A stretch of 64,000 nucleotides of DNA, taken from Orobanche coerulescens (Eukaryota; Streptophyta; Magnoliopsida; Lamiales; Orobanchaceae). Positions 11,230 to 22,759 of this stretch are shown here, piece by piece. Within the stretch, counting starts at the first letter, position 1. Each line of letters begins with the position of its first letter. The notes beneath the pieces were generated by a model. That model was not told the DNA's origin and ran no database searches. It saw only the letters and a program-made list of their open reading frames with translations. The stretch covers positions 143,206,096 through 143,270,095 of the forward strand of contig CM065802.1 of the NCBI GenBank assembly GCA_033398695.1, given 5' to 3'. The position numbers and the translations under genes are program-made.

Positions 11230-11236
11230 TTTTATA
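11230..11236 (-). promoter_or_regulatory. TATA box before copia third ORF
   Basis: The minus strand reads TATAAAAGG, 118 nt before the ATG at 11112. The other SIRE-like element has TATATAAG 122 nt before its third-ORF ATG (63378-63385). The matching spacing suggests an internal promoter for this ORF. Confidence 0.55.
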
Positions 11237-11705
11237 GGTGCAGGGAAGATTAGGTATACAGTGAACGGTCAGATTTAAGGAATGTGGACCGTCTTTTAAT
11301 GAACTTACATGATGGTCTTAGATGTAACTTGTACGTCTAATCCACCCGTTTTGAAATTAATGAGCTGTAATACCACCAGTATTACATGCTATTTCACAGT
11401 GAGCGATCATTTCTATTTCTACTATTTAATAAATAAATGTACTCCATCGCGATAAACATATTTTTGAATGATATGTTCGTACTGTATTATCATGAATAAA
11501 GCTTTTCCGCACCTATTATTCTTGTAATGTGATCGTGTGATGGTTGATGATTTGTCGGTGACATACCTTGATGTCGTTGGGCAATTATCGGTGCGAATAT
11601 GACGGTGGCCAACGTCTTGTTCCCCGAGAGATTACTCGACGAGATTGAGAGGGAGTCGCGTTATAAGGAATCAATGTGATAATAATTTAGTGAAAAAAAT
11701 GAACC

Positions 11706-12032
11706 TTACGTACGTTATAAGCTAAGGATTACATACGCTAAGTATGTGACCTTACGTACGCTAAAGATTATACCTTACGTACGTAACGCGGTCTTCGGTC
11801 TTCGGATAGGGAATCTTCATCGGATGGTACGCATTGTCTGACCAACTTTCGGCACGATAGCTACAGGCAAGTCAACGGGTGTTACGTACGTTAGCTGACT
11901 TTTGTTACGTACGTAACGATGTGTGTGATTTAGTCCAGTTAGTTCTGAGTTTTCCTTACGTACGTTAAGCTTTCTATAATAACATACGTAACATGGCTTA
12001 CGTACGTAAAGCTTCAGGCCTAACGTATGTAA
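11706..12032. repeat. Phased TTACGTACGTAA palindrome array
   Basis: Ten 12-mers matching TWACGTACGTWA with at most two changes start at 11706, 11729, 11752, 11775, 11882, 11905, 11956, 11980, 11998 and 12021. Successive spacings are 23, 23, 23, 107, 23, 51, 24, 18 and 23 bp. The last copy ends 15 bp before the TATA box. Variants are mainly C-to-T or G-to-A at the CpGs. The TACGTA core is the A-box form of plant bZIP sites; binding here is not shown. Confidence 0.9.
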
Positions 12033-12046
12033 AGCCATTCTGAATT

Positions 12047-12054
12047 TATAAAAG
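12047..12054 (+). promoter_or_regulatory. LTR TATA box of G1
   Basis: TATAAAAG directly follows the palindrome array, and a pyrimidine-rich stretch with a likely start site follows about 30 bp on. The 3' LTR has the same box at 19230-19237. Confidence 0.75.
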
Positions 12055-13604
12055 GACACCCTCCCTTTCATTTCTTCCGACCCAAAACTCACCCCTTGCT
12101 CTTGTATACTATCCTCCACCTTCCCTAAATCGATTTTAGCTTCGCTGATCAAGTGTTATCCTATTGGAGTGAGTTGATCAAGCTCCGGAGAAGGTTTTGA
12201 AGGTGCTACCCTCTCATTCTTCGTCGTCCTTCGTCGTTCTTCATCCTCTTTCGTCAATTAAGGTAAGTTTAACGAATCTTGAACTCATTTCAGCGTTGTT
12301 ATACGAGTCATACTAAATTTTAGATGCCTTGGGTAGTTTAGAACTTTCAATAATGATTGGACCGGTGAAAAACTATCACAATTGTTAATCGATGCCTATC
12401 TAGCTAGTAATTGGAATGGATGATGGTAGCACTCGTAGTTGGATGGGAACTCATAACCGAAATTGTTAATCACCAACACCTTAGAATCATCTTGTTGAAG
12501 ATTTCAATTATAATTATATTACCATATCGTAAAAACGTTAATAATTCCTTGATGAACTCACTAACGACTATGAATTCGTATAGTTGTTCAAACGTATTAG
12601 GATTTTGAGAGGATTAATGCTTAATCATTCCATTCTAGAAATTTAAACTAAAGTTAGTGATGTAATTACTGTGGCCTTGAGCCATAATCACGATGTAGGA
12701 ATGATGTATTAGAACATTAGTCAAGGAGATGATAAATTGTAAAATGGCAAGCCGAGGAATTTAGTAATATGCATTATGGTCAAAAATAGAGAATTTCGAT
12801 TTCGGAAACAAGAACAACTAGGTTTAGAATCGTAACGGGACGGGGGGGTTGAAATTGTCATTAATCATCATTCTTACCATAAGGTGTTAATCGACGAACA
12901 TGTAGTAGGTTGAGCTTTCGGGTGTGGTCGTTTGAGCCTTTGTGTTATCAAGGGAGTAACTCTCGTCAGATTTGAGGCAAGTGAATCTTGCTCGGACCTT
13001 ACGTCTTAAAATTTCAGAATATTGCATGTGTTACTATCTATGGAATGGTGCTCATCTTATCTATCTCTTCCGGAGTATTCCTGTGTAGATAATTCTGTGA
13101 CTCTTGGCTGCGGCCTTGGGAGTGTATGTTGATATATCTTGCAGAACTATGTTGCGGGATAAAACCTGAATGGTACCCACGTCTGGAGTATTCCTGTGTA
13201 GATACTTCCGTGACCCTTGGTTGCGACCTTAGGAGTTTATGTGCTGATAAAAGAAACGACGTTGAATATTCGGTGATAACCTTGTTTTCTAAATTTATCT
13301 AATTCTATCAATGAAATTGGTTCAATTTGTCTGACCTGGGCTGACTGATGCGATACGTCGTGTCAGGCAAATTTGTTGAATATGTGCAGGACATTCCTGA
13401 AGGTTCTGGTCAGGCTTGAGCAGTGTTGGGGAGAAGACCTGTTAATTTCTTAAACTAAATTTGAATAATCCACGTTGTGTAATAACCGTATGAACGGACA
13501 TTATTACCTTTTGTATTTCGGTTATACGAATGCTTTCATTAGAACATTTCCACAAACTACTTGTGAAATAAATCATTTTGAAACCTCTTTTAAAACTCGC
13601 GTTG

Positions 13605-13624
13605 TGGGTCCCATAGGGGATTCA
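13605..13624 (+). other. U5 stem-loop of G1
   Basis: TGGGTCC pairs with GGATTCA (two G-U pairs) around a six-base loop, about 40 bp before the LTR end and PBS. Confidence 0.55.
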
Positions 13625-13666
13625 TGGCACTGTGGCGTCCGGTTTATTTTAGGGCATTACAGAAAA

Positions 13667-13679
13667 TGGTATCAGAGCT
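13667..13679 (+). other. Primer binding site of G1
   Basis: TGGTATCAGAGCT lies five bases after the LTR end. It is complementary to the 3' end of initiator methionine tRNA, the usual minus-strand primer for plant LTR elements. Confidence 0.92.
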
Positions 13680-13885
13680 GAAAACTTACGTGGAAAGTTG
13701 TATCAAAATATTTTGAAAACGTTTTGTCTTCAAAAGTCCAACACTCCTGGCGACCGTAACTCCTCGAGGAATGTCGAGGTAAAATACACGTAAACTCTTG
13801 AGAATCAGGTATAATGTTTGAATTCAGTAAGAACTCAGAGAATGTTTGTACTAAACTAACCTTCTAGATCGAACAATCATCACTA

Positions 13886-15091
13886 ATGGCATGTCGTGGA
13901 GCTAGAAGGAACGTAAACGCTGCACAGGGTTCCGCTATGAATCAACTGGAAGACAGGAACCCCGGTGAAACTAATCCTGACAGAAATCAGCCACCGCCCG
14001 TTAATCACAATGAACAGGAGGTGGGAAACTAGAAAAATGGGGGATTGGATCCAGCCTTTGTCTAGACCCTCGCCCAGGCCATTGCTATGGGGATCGCTCA
14101 GGTCAACCGGGCAGAACAGGTATCGGTCATTGACATAGAAGAGAACACTGGGAAGGACCATTGGCTGGGAGAGATGCTGAAGGCCAGACCGCCATTATTC
14201 AATGGATCAGGGGATAAGCACGTGGACGATTGGATCTCCGAGATGCAGACTGCCTTCGAGGTGATAGGTTGCCCAGGGAACCAAAAGGTACCGCTCGGAA
14301 TCAACCAGCTCCGCGACACCGCAGCCTAATGGTGGAGGACCTATAAGCCGGAGGACAAAGTAGTCGGATGGACCGAGTTTTCCAAACTATTGAGAGATGA
14401 GTACGCCTCTTGGCCAGCTGATCGCTCGGGCGCGAGTTTCTTCAAAGGCAGACCTCGAACTTACTAAAGACTAAATCATTTGAGATTACAGGACCGAACT
14501 AAGCTATGTCGCACAGATGGTTCCATCGAAAGATCAACGAATTTGCCACCTTGCTCAACGGTTGCCGGAAGATGTTCAACGTTATGCGGATAGGTTTCAC
14601 TGCACCACTCTGAGGGCATATGAGGACGTAGTCACAGCATACGCCGGTACGGTTTTCAGTTCGGATGCCGGGCATAACCAAAAGAAGCAGAAGACATCTA
14701 ATCAGTCCGGGAGCACCATCAGAATGAACTCGGGAATTGGGTTCTCCTCTAAATCAGTAGCTTCGTCCCAGCAGAAAGGAGTATCTGATGGGCCCTCTCG
14801 CCGGAGCTATTTCAATTGTGGCATAGCAGGGCATACCATGTGTCAGTGTCGTAAGGCGTCTACAAAAGGTTTTTTATGCAGAAAGGGTGGGCACATGTCT
14901 CGATACTGTTCACGGATCAAACATACACCAATTTCAGCTCCTCAGAGTCAGCAAGGCTCGGTTCAGATATCCAGAGTATCCTCCATGCCCGACTATCGAT
15001 CCCCACCTTACCAAACTCCTCCATACAGTGCTGGAAGAGGACGTGGGCGCGGGAGAGGCACTGCACCCTCCTCGGGAACACTGCCATCCTG
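13886..15091 (+). pseudogene. gag of element G1, broken
   Basis: Reading starts at an ATG at 13886 (MACRGARRN) and meets in-frame stops near 14030, 14064 and 14327, then a frameshift. A retrotransposon-gag core is recognisable (RPPLFNGSGDKHVDDW). The C-terminal part (14517-15091) holds two zinc-knuckle remnants. The first reads YFNCGIAGHTMCQC with the leading Cys changed to Tyr. The second, FLCRKGGHMSRYC, lacks its leading Cys. A GRGRGRGRG tail follows. Gag would form the virus-like particle and bind RNA; this copy cannot. Confidence 0.85.
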
Positions 15092-15092
15092 A

Positions 15093-15434
15093 ATGTTCGA
15101 ACTAAGAGCTACTGATAGCCAGACTGCGCCTGCTGTCTCAGGTACACTTCTCATTTATTCCCAGCCTGTTCATGTACGGTTTGATACTGGAGTGACCCAT
15201 TCGTTCATATCCGTGGAATGTGTTAACCGTTTGAATCTTCCTCGTGTACCTTGTGAATCTTTTACTATTAAGCTACCCGAGGGTAGCAGGGTGGGGGGTA
15301 ATTTGGAAGTTCGAAACTGCCCGATCCAGATCGATAATCAGGTCTGGACAGCAAATCTCATGGTTTTTCCACTCCAGAACGAAGACGTTATTTTGGGTAT
15401 GGACTGGATGACAATGCACAGGACGGTATATTAG
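15093..15434 (+). pseudogene. Protease domain of G1 pol
   Basis: The 113-residue frame shows a retropepsin with active site FDTGVTHSFIS, where the usual motif is D[ST]GAT, and the flap-distal ILGMDW motif near its C-terminus. It ends at a stop where pol should continue into the RT linker. It lies immediately downstream of gag. The Val in place of Ala next to the catalytic Asp-Thr-Gly is unusual and fits a decayed copy. Confidence 0.85.
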
Positions 15435-15619
15435 ACACCTATTACCTGATAGTTTCCATTACAACTCTTGATAGTGCCACTCACATAATTAGAGGCCGAG
15501 AACACTTTAGTACTAAGGGGTCCCTTAGTCTCCTTACAGCAGGAGTATCTTGTGATGATCGGGGAACATATTATTTGTGTTATATTCTTCAGGAGGGAAC
15601 ATCACAACTGTCGGTCGCT

Positions 15620-17065
15620 AATATTCCCATGGTGAGTGAATTCCGGATGTTTTTCCCGATGAATTACCAGGATTTCCGCCACAACGGGAGGTCGATCTCT
15701 CGATTGAACTTGAGCCAGGAACGACGCCTATCTCCAAGGCACCATACAGGATGGCACCATCCGAGATGAAAGAATTAAAGTTACAACTCGAAGAATTGCT
15801 AAGGAAGGGGCTCGTTCGTCCGAGCACTTCGCCATGGGATGCACCGGTCCTTTTTGTAAAGAAAAAGGACAACTCCCTGCGTCTGTGTATTGATTACAGA
15901 GAACTAAATTAAGCACTATTAAGAACCGTTACCCACTTCCGAGGATTGATGATTTACTGGATCAACTACAGGGAGCGACTGTGTTTTCAAAGATCGATTT
16001 ACGTTCTGGATATCACCAATTGAGAATTCGAGAGGAGGATATTCCAAAGACCATATTTCGATCAAGATACGGATACTATGAGTACATGGTGGTGTCATTT
16101 GGCTTGACTAATGCCCCAACCATTTTTATGAAATGATGAAGAAGGTTCTGATAGAATTTCTCGATAAGTGTGTGGTAGTTTTTATTGACGACATTTTGAT
16201 CTATTCCCGGAGCCGACAGGAGCATGAGGAACACTTGAGGCAGGTCTTGAGTGTTTTGAGGCAAGACCAACTTTATGCCAAACTTTATAAATGCGAGTTC
16301 TAGATGCCGGAGGTGACCTTTTTGGGACATGTAATTTCAGCAGAAGGCATTAAGGTGGACCCCCAAAAGATCGAGACAGTTATGAGTTGGGAACCACCAA
16401 GAAACGTCCAGGAAGTGTGGAGTATTCTGGGATTGGCAGGATATTATCGACGGTTTGTTGAAGCTTTTTCTAGTATTGCTCGGACGTTGACGAATCTACT
16501 AAGGAAAAGTACCAAGTTTGTCTGGACAATAGATTGTGAGGAGAGATTCGACGAACTGAAGAGGAAGCTGACTACTGCGCCAGTACTGGTACTACCGCAA
16601 GGCACGGAAGGATTCGTAATATACACCGATGCGTCTAAGCATGGACTTGGATGTGTATTCATGCCAAATGACAGAGTTATTTCACACGCCTCTCGACAAA
16701 TTAAACCATATGAGGTGAACTATCCGACGCATGACTTGGAACTAGCTGCAGTGGTCCACACCCTTAAGATATGGAGACACTACCTTTGTGGGATTACCTG
16801 TAAGATTTTTACGGACCACAAGAGTTTAAAATATATTTTCACCCAGAGAGAGTTAAACATGAGGCAGAGGCGTTGGCTAGTTCTAATCAAGGATTACGAT
16901 GAGGAGATTTTATATCACCTTGGAAAGGCCAACGTCGTAGCAGATGCACTGAGTCGGAAAACTGCGCAGGAGATGACACTATCCGGTTTACCGGTACAGT
17001 TTGAATTGCAACAAGATCTAAGGAGTAATGGCATTGAAGTATGGATACAACACCGCCAGGGATAG
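15620..17065 (+). pseudogene. Reverse transcriptase and RNase H of G1, broken
   Basis: RT similarity begins around 15620 in several frames, with breaks near 15770, 15910 and 16120. The catalytic FIDD box is at about 16181-16192. From 16304 a 253-residue open frame carries the RT thumb ([24 protein letters not shown]) and RNase H ([11 protein letters not shown]). The tether motif [16 protein letters not shown] follows. A stop at 17063-17065 separates it from integrase. The domain would copy element RNA into DNA; here the frame is interrupted at least five times. Confidence 0.88.
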
Positions 17066-18492
17066 TTGTGCTCAATTAATATCCATTCATCCTTATTGGA
17101 CGAGATACGCCTGGCACAAATGGAAGACCTGGAACTTCGTACGATCAGCGCAAGGGCCGAAGGGGGGATTATTTCAGACTATAGGATCCAAGAGAACTTG
17201 GTGAGGTTTAAGAACAGAGTTTGTATTCCACCAAATGCCGAGCTTAAACAAACTATACTAAAGGAAGCTCATTCTACTCCCTATTCGGTACATCCCGGGG
17301 TGAGCAAAATGTATAAGGATCTGCGGAAGAGCTTCTGGTGGAAGAACATGAAATAGGAGGTAGTGAGGTTCATTGCTCGATGTATGGCATGTCAACAGGT
17401 GAAGATTGAACACCGCAGGCGGCCAGAATCATGCAGCCCTTACCCATTCCGGAATGGAAATGGGAGAGCATATCAATTGATTTTTCCACCAAGTTACCAG
17501 TGACGGCGGGAGGAAAAGACACGATATGGGTCGTTGTAGACCGACTGACAAAGTCGGCACATTTCATTCCAATTCAGGAGACCACCGGGACAGAGCAGCT
17601 GGCTACCATCTTTATCCGGGAAATCGTGAGACTACATGGCATTCCCTCGGGAATCATATCAGATAGAGACACTAGAAATGTGTCCCGCTTCTGGAAGGCT
17701 ATCCACAAGGATATGGGTACTCAACTACATTTCAGCACGGCCTATCACCCTCAAACAGGTGGACAGACAGAACGTACTATACAGACCCTGGAGGATATAT
17801 TAAGAGCGTGTATACTCGATTAGGGTAAGGATTGGGCCAGACACCTCTGCTTGGCGGAATTTTCAAAAAACAACAGCTGGCATGAAAGCATAGGCATGGC
17901 ACCCTTCGAGGCCTTGTATGGTAGGAGGTGCAAGTCTCCCTTGTGTTGGGATGATGCGTCCGATGTCGTCGCTACCAAATTGGATCTGATCCAGGAATAT
18001 ATTAAGAAGATTTCCATCGTTCGAAAACACATGTTGGCAGCTCAGAGCCGCCAAAAGTCATATGCTACGGACCGCCAGCGACCGTTGGAATTTATGGTCG
18101 GGGACCACATTTGGGTCAAAGTATCACCGATGCGGGGTGTTTGATGCTTCGGCCAGAAAGGCAAATTGAGCCCGAGATTTATTGGCTCGTTCGAAATACT
18201 GGAAAGATTTGGTAAACTCGCTTATCGACTGGCGTTGCGACCTTCATTAGACGGAGTGTATAATGTCTTCGACGTTTCCCAGCTGAGGAAATACGTGTAT
18301 GACCCAAGCCACAAGATTAATTTCGAAGAGGTAGAGATTTTTAATGATGCTACCTTTAGAGAAGTCCCAACCGCGATTTTGGATCAACGCGTAAAGACAC
18401 TAAGGAATAAGGCCATACCTCTTGTAAAAGTTCAATGGTTGCACCATGGCATAGAAGAAGCGACTTGGGAGACCGAGTCGAGCATGAGGTAG
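17066..18492 (+). pseudogene. Integrase with C-terminal chromodomain of G1, broken
   Basis: The H2C2 zinc finger (HSTPYSVHPG...CMACQQ) spans about 17270-17400 with an in-frame stop at 17354. The core carries D in SIDF (about 17478), D in IISDRD (about 17660) and E in GQTERT (about 17768), so all three catalytic residues remain, but a stop at 17821 and a TGA at 18142 break the frame. A chromodomain ends the protein (ILDQRVKTLRNKAIPLVKVQW, EEATWE). It is the part thought to steer insertion to heterochromatin. The stop at 18490-18492 precedes the pre-PPT repeat. Confidence 0.88.
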
Positions 18493-18513
18493 AATCATCC
18501 CGAGTTATTTTAT

Positions 18514-18550
18514 TAGTTTCGGGACGAAACTATTTTTAAAATGGGTGGTA
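18514..18550 (+). promoter_or_regulatory. Pre-PPT inverted repeat and PPT of G1
   Basis: TAGTTTCG-GGA-CGAAACTA (18514-18532) precedes AAAATGGGTGGTA, which abuts the 3' LTR. The outer base pair is T-A here and A-T or G-C in other elements. Confidence 0.8.
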
Positions 18551-20833
18551 TGTAATACCACCAGTATTACATGCTGTTTCACGTTGAGCGATCATTTCTA
18601 TTTATACTATTTAATAAATAAATGTACTCCATCGCGATAAACATATTTTTGAATGATATGCTCGTACTGTATTATCATGAATAAAGCTTGTCCGCACCTG
18701 TTGTTCTTGTAATGTGATCGTGTGATGGTTGATGATTTGTCGGTGACATTCCTTGATGTCGTTGGGCAATTATTGGTGCGAATATGACGGTGCCAACGTC
18801 TTGTCCCCGAGAGATTACTCGACGATATTGAGAGGGAGTCGCGTTATAAGGAATCAATGTGATAATAACTTAGTGAACAAACTGAACCTTACGTACGTTA
18901 TAAGCTAAGGAATATGTACACTAAGTGTATGACATTACGTACGCTAAAGATTATACCTTACATACGTAACACAGTCTTCGGTCTTCAGATAGGGAATCTT
19001 CGTCGGATGGTACGCATTGTCCGACCAACTTTCGGCGTGATAGCGACAGGCAAGTCAACGGGTGTTACATACGTTAGCCGACTTTCGTTACGTACGTAAT
19101 GATGTGTGTGATTTAGTCCAGTTAGCTCTGAGTTTTCCTTACGTACGTTAAGTTTTCTACAATCACGTACGTAACATGGCTTACGTACGTAAAGCTTCAG
19201 GCCTAACGTACGTAAAGTCATTCTGAATTTATAAAAGGACACCCTCCCTTTCATTTCTTCCGACCTAAAACTCACCCCTTGCTCTTGTATACTATCCTCC
19301 ATCTTCCCTAAATCGATTTTAGCTTCCCTTATCAAGTGTTATCCTATTGGAGTGAGTTGATCAAGCTCCGGAGAAGGTTTTGAAGGTGCTACCCTCTTAT
19401 TCTTCGTCGTCGTTCTTCATCCTCTTTTTTCAATTAAGGTAAGTTTATCGAATCTTGAACTCATTTCAGTGTTGTTATACGAGTCATACTAAATTTCGAA
19501 TGCCTTGGGTAGTTTAGAACTTTCGTTAATGATCGGACCGGTGAAAAACTATCACAATTGTTAATCGATGCCTATCTAGCTAGTAATTGGAATGGATGAT
19601 GGTAGTACTCGTAGTTGGATGGGAACTCATAACCGAAATTGTTAATCACCAACACCTTAGAATCATCTTGTTGAAGATTTAAATTATAATCCTATTACCA
19701 TATCATAAAAACGTTAATAATTCCTTGATGGACTAACTAACGACTATCAATTCGGATAAGTGTTCAAACGTATTAGGATTTTGGAGAATTAGTGATTAAT
19801 CGTTCCATTCTAGAAATTTAAACTAAAGTTAGTGATGTAATTACGTTTTCCTTGAGCGATAATCACGACGTAGGAATGTTGTATTAGAACATTGATCAAC
19901 GAGATGATAAATTGTAAAATGGCGAACCGAGGAATTTAGTAATATGCATTATGGTCAAAAATAGAGAATTTCGATTTCGGCGACATGAACAACCAGGTTT
20001 AGAATCCTAATGGGATGGGGCGGAATTGTCATTAATCATCATTGTTACCATAAGATGTTAATCGATGAACATGTAATAGGTTGAGCTTTTGGGTGTGGTC
20101 GTTCGAGTCGTTGTGTTATCAAGGGAGTAACTCTCGTCGGATTTGAGGCAAGTAAATCTTGCTCGGACCTTACATCTTAAAATTTCAAAATATTGCATGT
20201 GTTACTATCTATGGAATGGTGCTCATCTTATCTATCTCGTCCAGAGTATTCCTGTGTAGATACTTCCGTGACCCTTAGCTGCGGCCCTGGGAGTTTATAT
20301 GTTGATATATCTTGCGGAACTGTGTTGCAGGATAAAACCTGAATGGTACCCACGTCCGGAGTATTCCTGTGTAGATACTTCCGTGACCCTTGGTTGTGAC
20401 CTTGGGAGTTTATGTGCTGATAAAAGAAACGACATTGAATATTCGGTGATAACCTTGTTTTTTGAATTTATCTGATTCTATCAATGAAATTGGTTCGATT
20501 TGTGTGACCTGGGATGACTGATGCGATACGTCGTGTCAGGCAAATTTGTTGAATATGTGCAGGACATTCCCGAAGGTTCCGGTCAGGCTTGAGCAGTGTT
20601 GGGGAGAAGCCTGTTAATTTCTTAAACTAAATTTGAATAATCCACATTGTGTAATAACCGTATGAACAGACATTAATACCTTTTGTATTTCGATTGTACG
20701 AACGCTTTCATTAGAAGATTTTCGCAAACTACTTGTTGAATAAATCGTTTTGCAACATCTTTTAAAACTCGCCTTGTGGGTCCCATACCAGATTCACTGC
20801 ATTGTGGCGTCTGGTTTATTTTGGGGCATTACA
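18551..20833 (+). repeat. 3' LTR of element G1
   Basis: It begins TGTAATACC and ends GGCATTACA (2,283 bp) followed by TGAGC, the target duplication. It is colinear with the 5' LTR, including the palindrome array and TATA box. The many small differences and the ruined coding region suggest an older insertion than the element at 33065-41823. Confidence 0.92.
18889..19215. repeat. Phased TTACGTACGTAA array, 3' LTR copy
   Basis: This is the counterpart of the array at 11706-12032, with the same order and spacing. Some copies differ by CpG transitions. For example the last is TAACGTACGTAA here and TAACGTATGTAA in the 5' LTR. TATAAAAG follows at 19230. Confidence 0.88.
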
Positions 20834-20838
20834 TGAGC

Positions 20839-21319
20839 GGTCCCACTTCTGACACAGTTCGTCTTCCACTATTGCACGAAGTGGAGGTTCGAATTTTGAA
20901 ATCGCGATATTTGAGGCAGTAAAGTCCTGGTCTCTTAATAGTATTGGAAGATAAATCATTTTAAATTCAGACAGAGCACGTGCTTTGCTATGTGAAAATG
21001 TATGAAATTGAATACGATTAAAATATTAATTGATATACTACAGTGTATGTGTTATATCCATAAAAATATAGTGTTCCCCCTTAAAAGGTACCTACAGGAT
21101 TCAATTCTTACCGCCATATTGGATTAATACTATATTCATGGGTCATACTGTATTCCCACTTAATTAATGCACACGTCATCTGTAGGAAGGTTATATGCCT
21201 TCTTCTTCCTACAATAAAGATACAACTTGATGTTCTGAGTGTATAGTTTATTAAAGTGGATACTGTATTCATGGGTCTTACAACATTCCCCATCAACTGA
21301 TGAGTAAAATGTAAAAACT
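20839..21319 (-). other. Spacer between pol and third ORF of split copia
   Basis: No gene is visible. Together with 11237-11360 it forms the stretch between copia pol (21320-22063, minus strand) and the third ORF (8169-11112), interrupted by G1. CATGGGTC and CTGTATTC phrases repeat near 21130 and 21265. Confidence 0.5.
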
Positions 21320-22063
21320 TACAGGGAGTCCTAATTCGTGGTGAAGCATGCAGAATCTGGTGGTGTTGAGAGGTTTTGTAAAGATGTCAACTAACTGGAT
21401 GTCTGTATGAATCTTTTTCAATCCGAACATCTTTATTCTCAACATGATTCCTGATGAATGTGCCCCTTTCCCATTCTATATGAACCTTCATATCAATATG
21501 CTTAGTTCGCGAGTGCAATCTAGGGTTGTGCGTGATTGCAATTGCACTTGTGCTACCACACATGATTGGAGTTTCTCTGGCGCTGATTCCATAATATTTG
21601 AACTACTGTTGCATACAGAGAATATGCATACATCAACTTCCAGCAGCATAATATTCCGATTCAGCTGTAGAAAGCGAGTTGGCCAATTGCTTCTTACTAA
21701 ACTAAGACACAAGTCTAGGTCCAAGGAAGTGACAAGTTCCACTTGTTATCTTCCTATCCAACTTACAGCCTCCGAGATCCGAGTCACTGTAGCCTACCAA
21801 ATCAAATCCTCCTTCCTTAGGATACCACAATCCTACATCGATTGTTCCTTTTACGTACTTAAGAATTCATTTGGATGTGGCGAAGTGTGACTCCTTAGGT
21901 GCTACCTGATATCGAGCACACTCTCCTACAGCAAACTAGATATCGGGCCTGCTGGCTATTAGGTACATGAGTGAGCCTATTAGCTTCCTGTAGAGTGATT
22001 GATCAACCGGCTTTCCAGCTTCGTCAGCAGTTATCGGCGTGGAAGTGATCATCGGGGTGGATG
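21320..22063 (-). pseudogene. Copia RT/RNase H C-terminal end, broken
   Basis: Read on the minus strand, the sequence shows YRKLIGSLMYL and ASRPDI of the copia RT end, and CARYQ and PKESH-like motifs. An RNase H stretch follows (SDSDLGG, KLDRKITSG). The characteristic pol end DIFTKPLNTTRF lies near 21330-21390. Stops and frameshifts are present. Its right side is cut by a gypsy tail at 22064. The third ORF at 8169-11112 lies downstream on the same strand, so the two are parts of one SIRE-like element. Confidence 0.85.
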
Positions 22064-22198
22064 AGGATTTGGAGTTATTCATTGAGACACGGAATCGAGG
22101 AGGCTACGTGGGAGACTGAGGATAACATGAGAGAGAGAGATATCCCGAGTTGTTTACCCCTTAGTTTCGGGGACGAAACTCCTTTTAAGGGGGGAGTA
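22064..22198 (+). pseudogene. Chromodomain tail, pre-PPT repeat and PPT of a gypsy element
   Basis: Only the last residues of a chromodomain remain (RHGIEEATWETEDNMRERD), followed by a stop, the inverted repeat AGTTTCG-GGGA-CGAAACT (22163-22180) and the PPT TTTTAAGGGGGGAGTA. The rest of the element is missing upstream. Confidence 0.85.
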
Positions 22199-22393
22199 TG
22201 TAATACCTGCCTGAACTCTCGTCTTTACTGTTGTATTTTCTGGATAATTCAAGTATTTTCATACCATATCCGTATATATTATTATGAGTATATTGTCGAG
22301 ATATGTTAAATCAAATTGTTTATCTTTGTCGTTCACACTATAATTGATTGTTAGATGTTGTTTGGAGAATTTCATTTGACTAGGTGTTGCCCT

Positions 22394-22759
22394 TAGCGTA
22401 CGCTACCATGTTATTGTTACGTACGCTATGTATGTAACATTACATACATAACACTCCTATGTTAACGTACATAATGTGGTGTATCAGATAGCATCTCGCC
22501 TTTTGGCGGGTGGGCTAGACGTAGGCAGTGGTCGGTGATCCGATCGTGACAGCCTTGTCAACATCCATTACGTACATAATGGCTATGTTTTAGCGTACGT
22601 AATGTGCCTGGGCCTTACGTACATTAATATGAAAACGTACGTAATAGCATATCTGATTTGAGGCAGTAGCCTTTGGGGATTCGTTGCGTACGTAATTCCC
22701 GTAGGATTACGTACATAATCTGCTTAACGTACGTTAAACGTTGGCTATAGCGTACGTAA
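22394..22759. repeat. Phased palindrome array with hybrid motif
   Basis: Palindromes start at 22394, 22417, 22440, 22463, 22568, 22591, 22615, 22633, 22684, 22707, 22725 and 22748, mostly 23 bp apart. The first is TAGCGTACGCTA, intermediate between the TACGTA and GCGC classes; others are TTACGTACGCTA, TAGCGTACGTAA and TTACGTACATAA. The array ends about 15 bp before TATAAAG. Confidence 0.88.

Larger units (their letters stand above)
11366..13661 (+). repeat. 5' LTR of element G1
   Basis: It begins TGTAATACC and ends GGCATTACA (2,296 bp). It carries ten phased palindromes, a TATA box at 12047 and a U5 stem-loop. Two similar blocks around 13068-13110 and 13182-13220 share GGAGTATTCCTGTGTAGATA. 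Its partner at 18551-20833 is similar over its whole length with scattered substitutions and small indels. Confidence 0.92.
11366..20833 (+). mobile_element. Complete but decayed gypsy chromovirus (element G1)
   Basis: Two LTRs flank a PBS, gag, protease, RT, RNase H, integrase, chromodomain and PPT in canonical order. The five bases TGAGC occur at 11361-11365 and 20834-20838 as a perfect target duplication. Total length is 9,468 bp. Many stops and frameshifts break every frame, so it cannot encode its own proteins. Domain order PR-RT-RH-IN with a C-terminal chromodomain and the pre-PPT CGAAAC repeat fit the Tekay/Del side of plant chromoviruses. It sits in the spacer between pol and the third ORF of a SIRE-like copia, so it is younger than that element. 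Confidence 0.93.
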
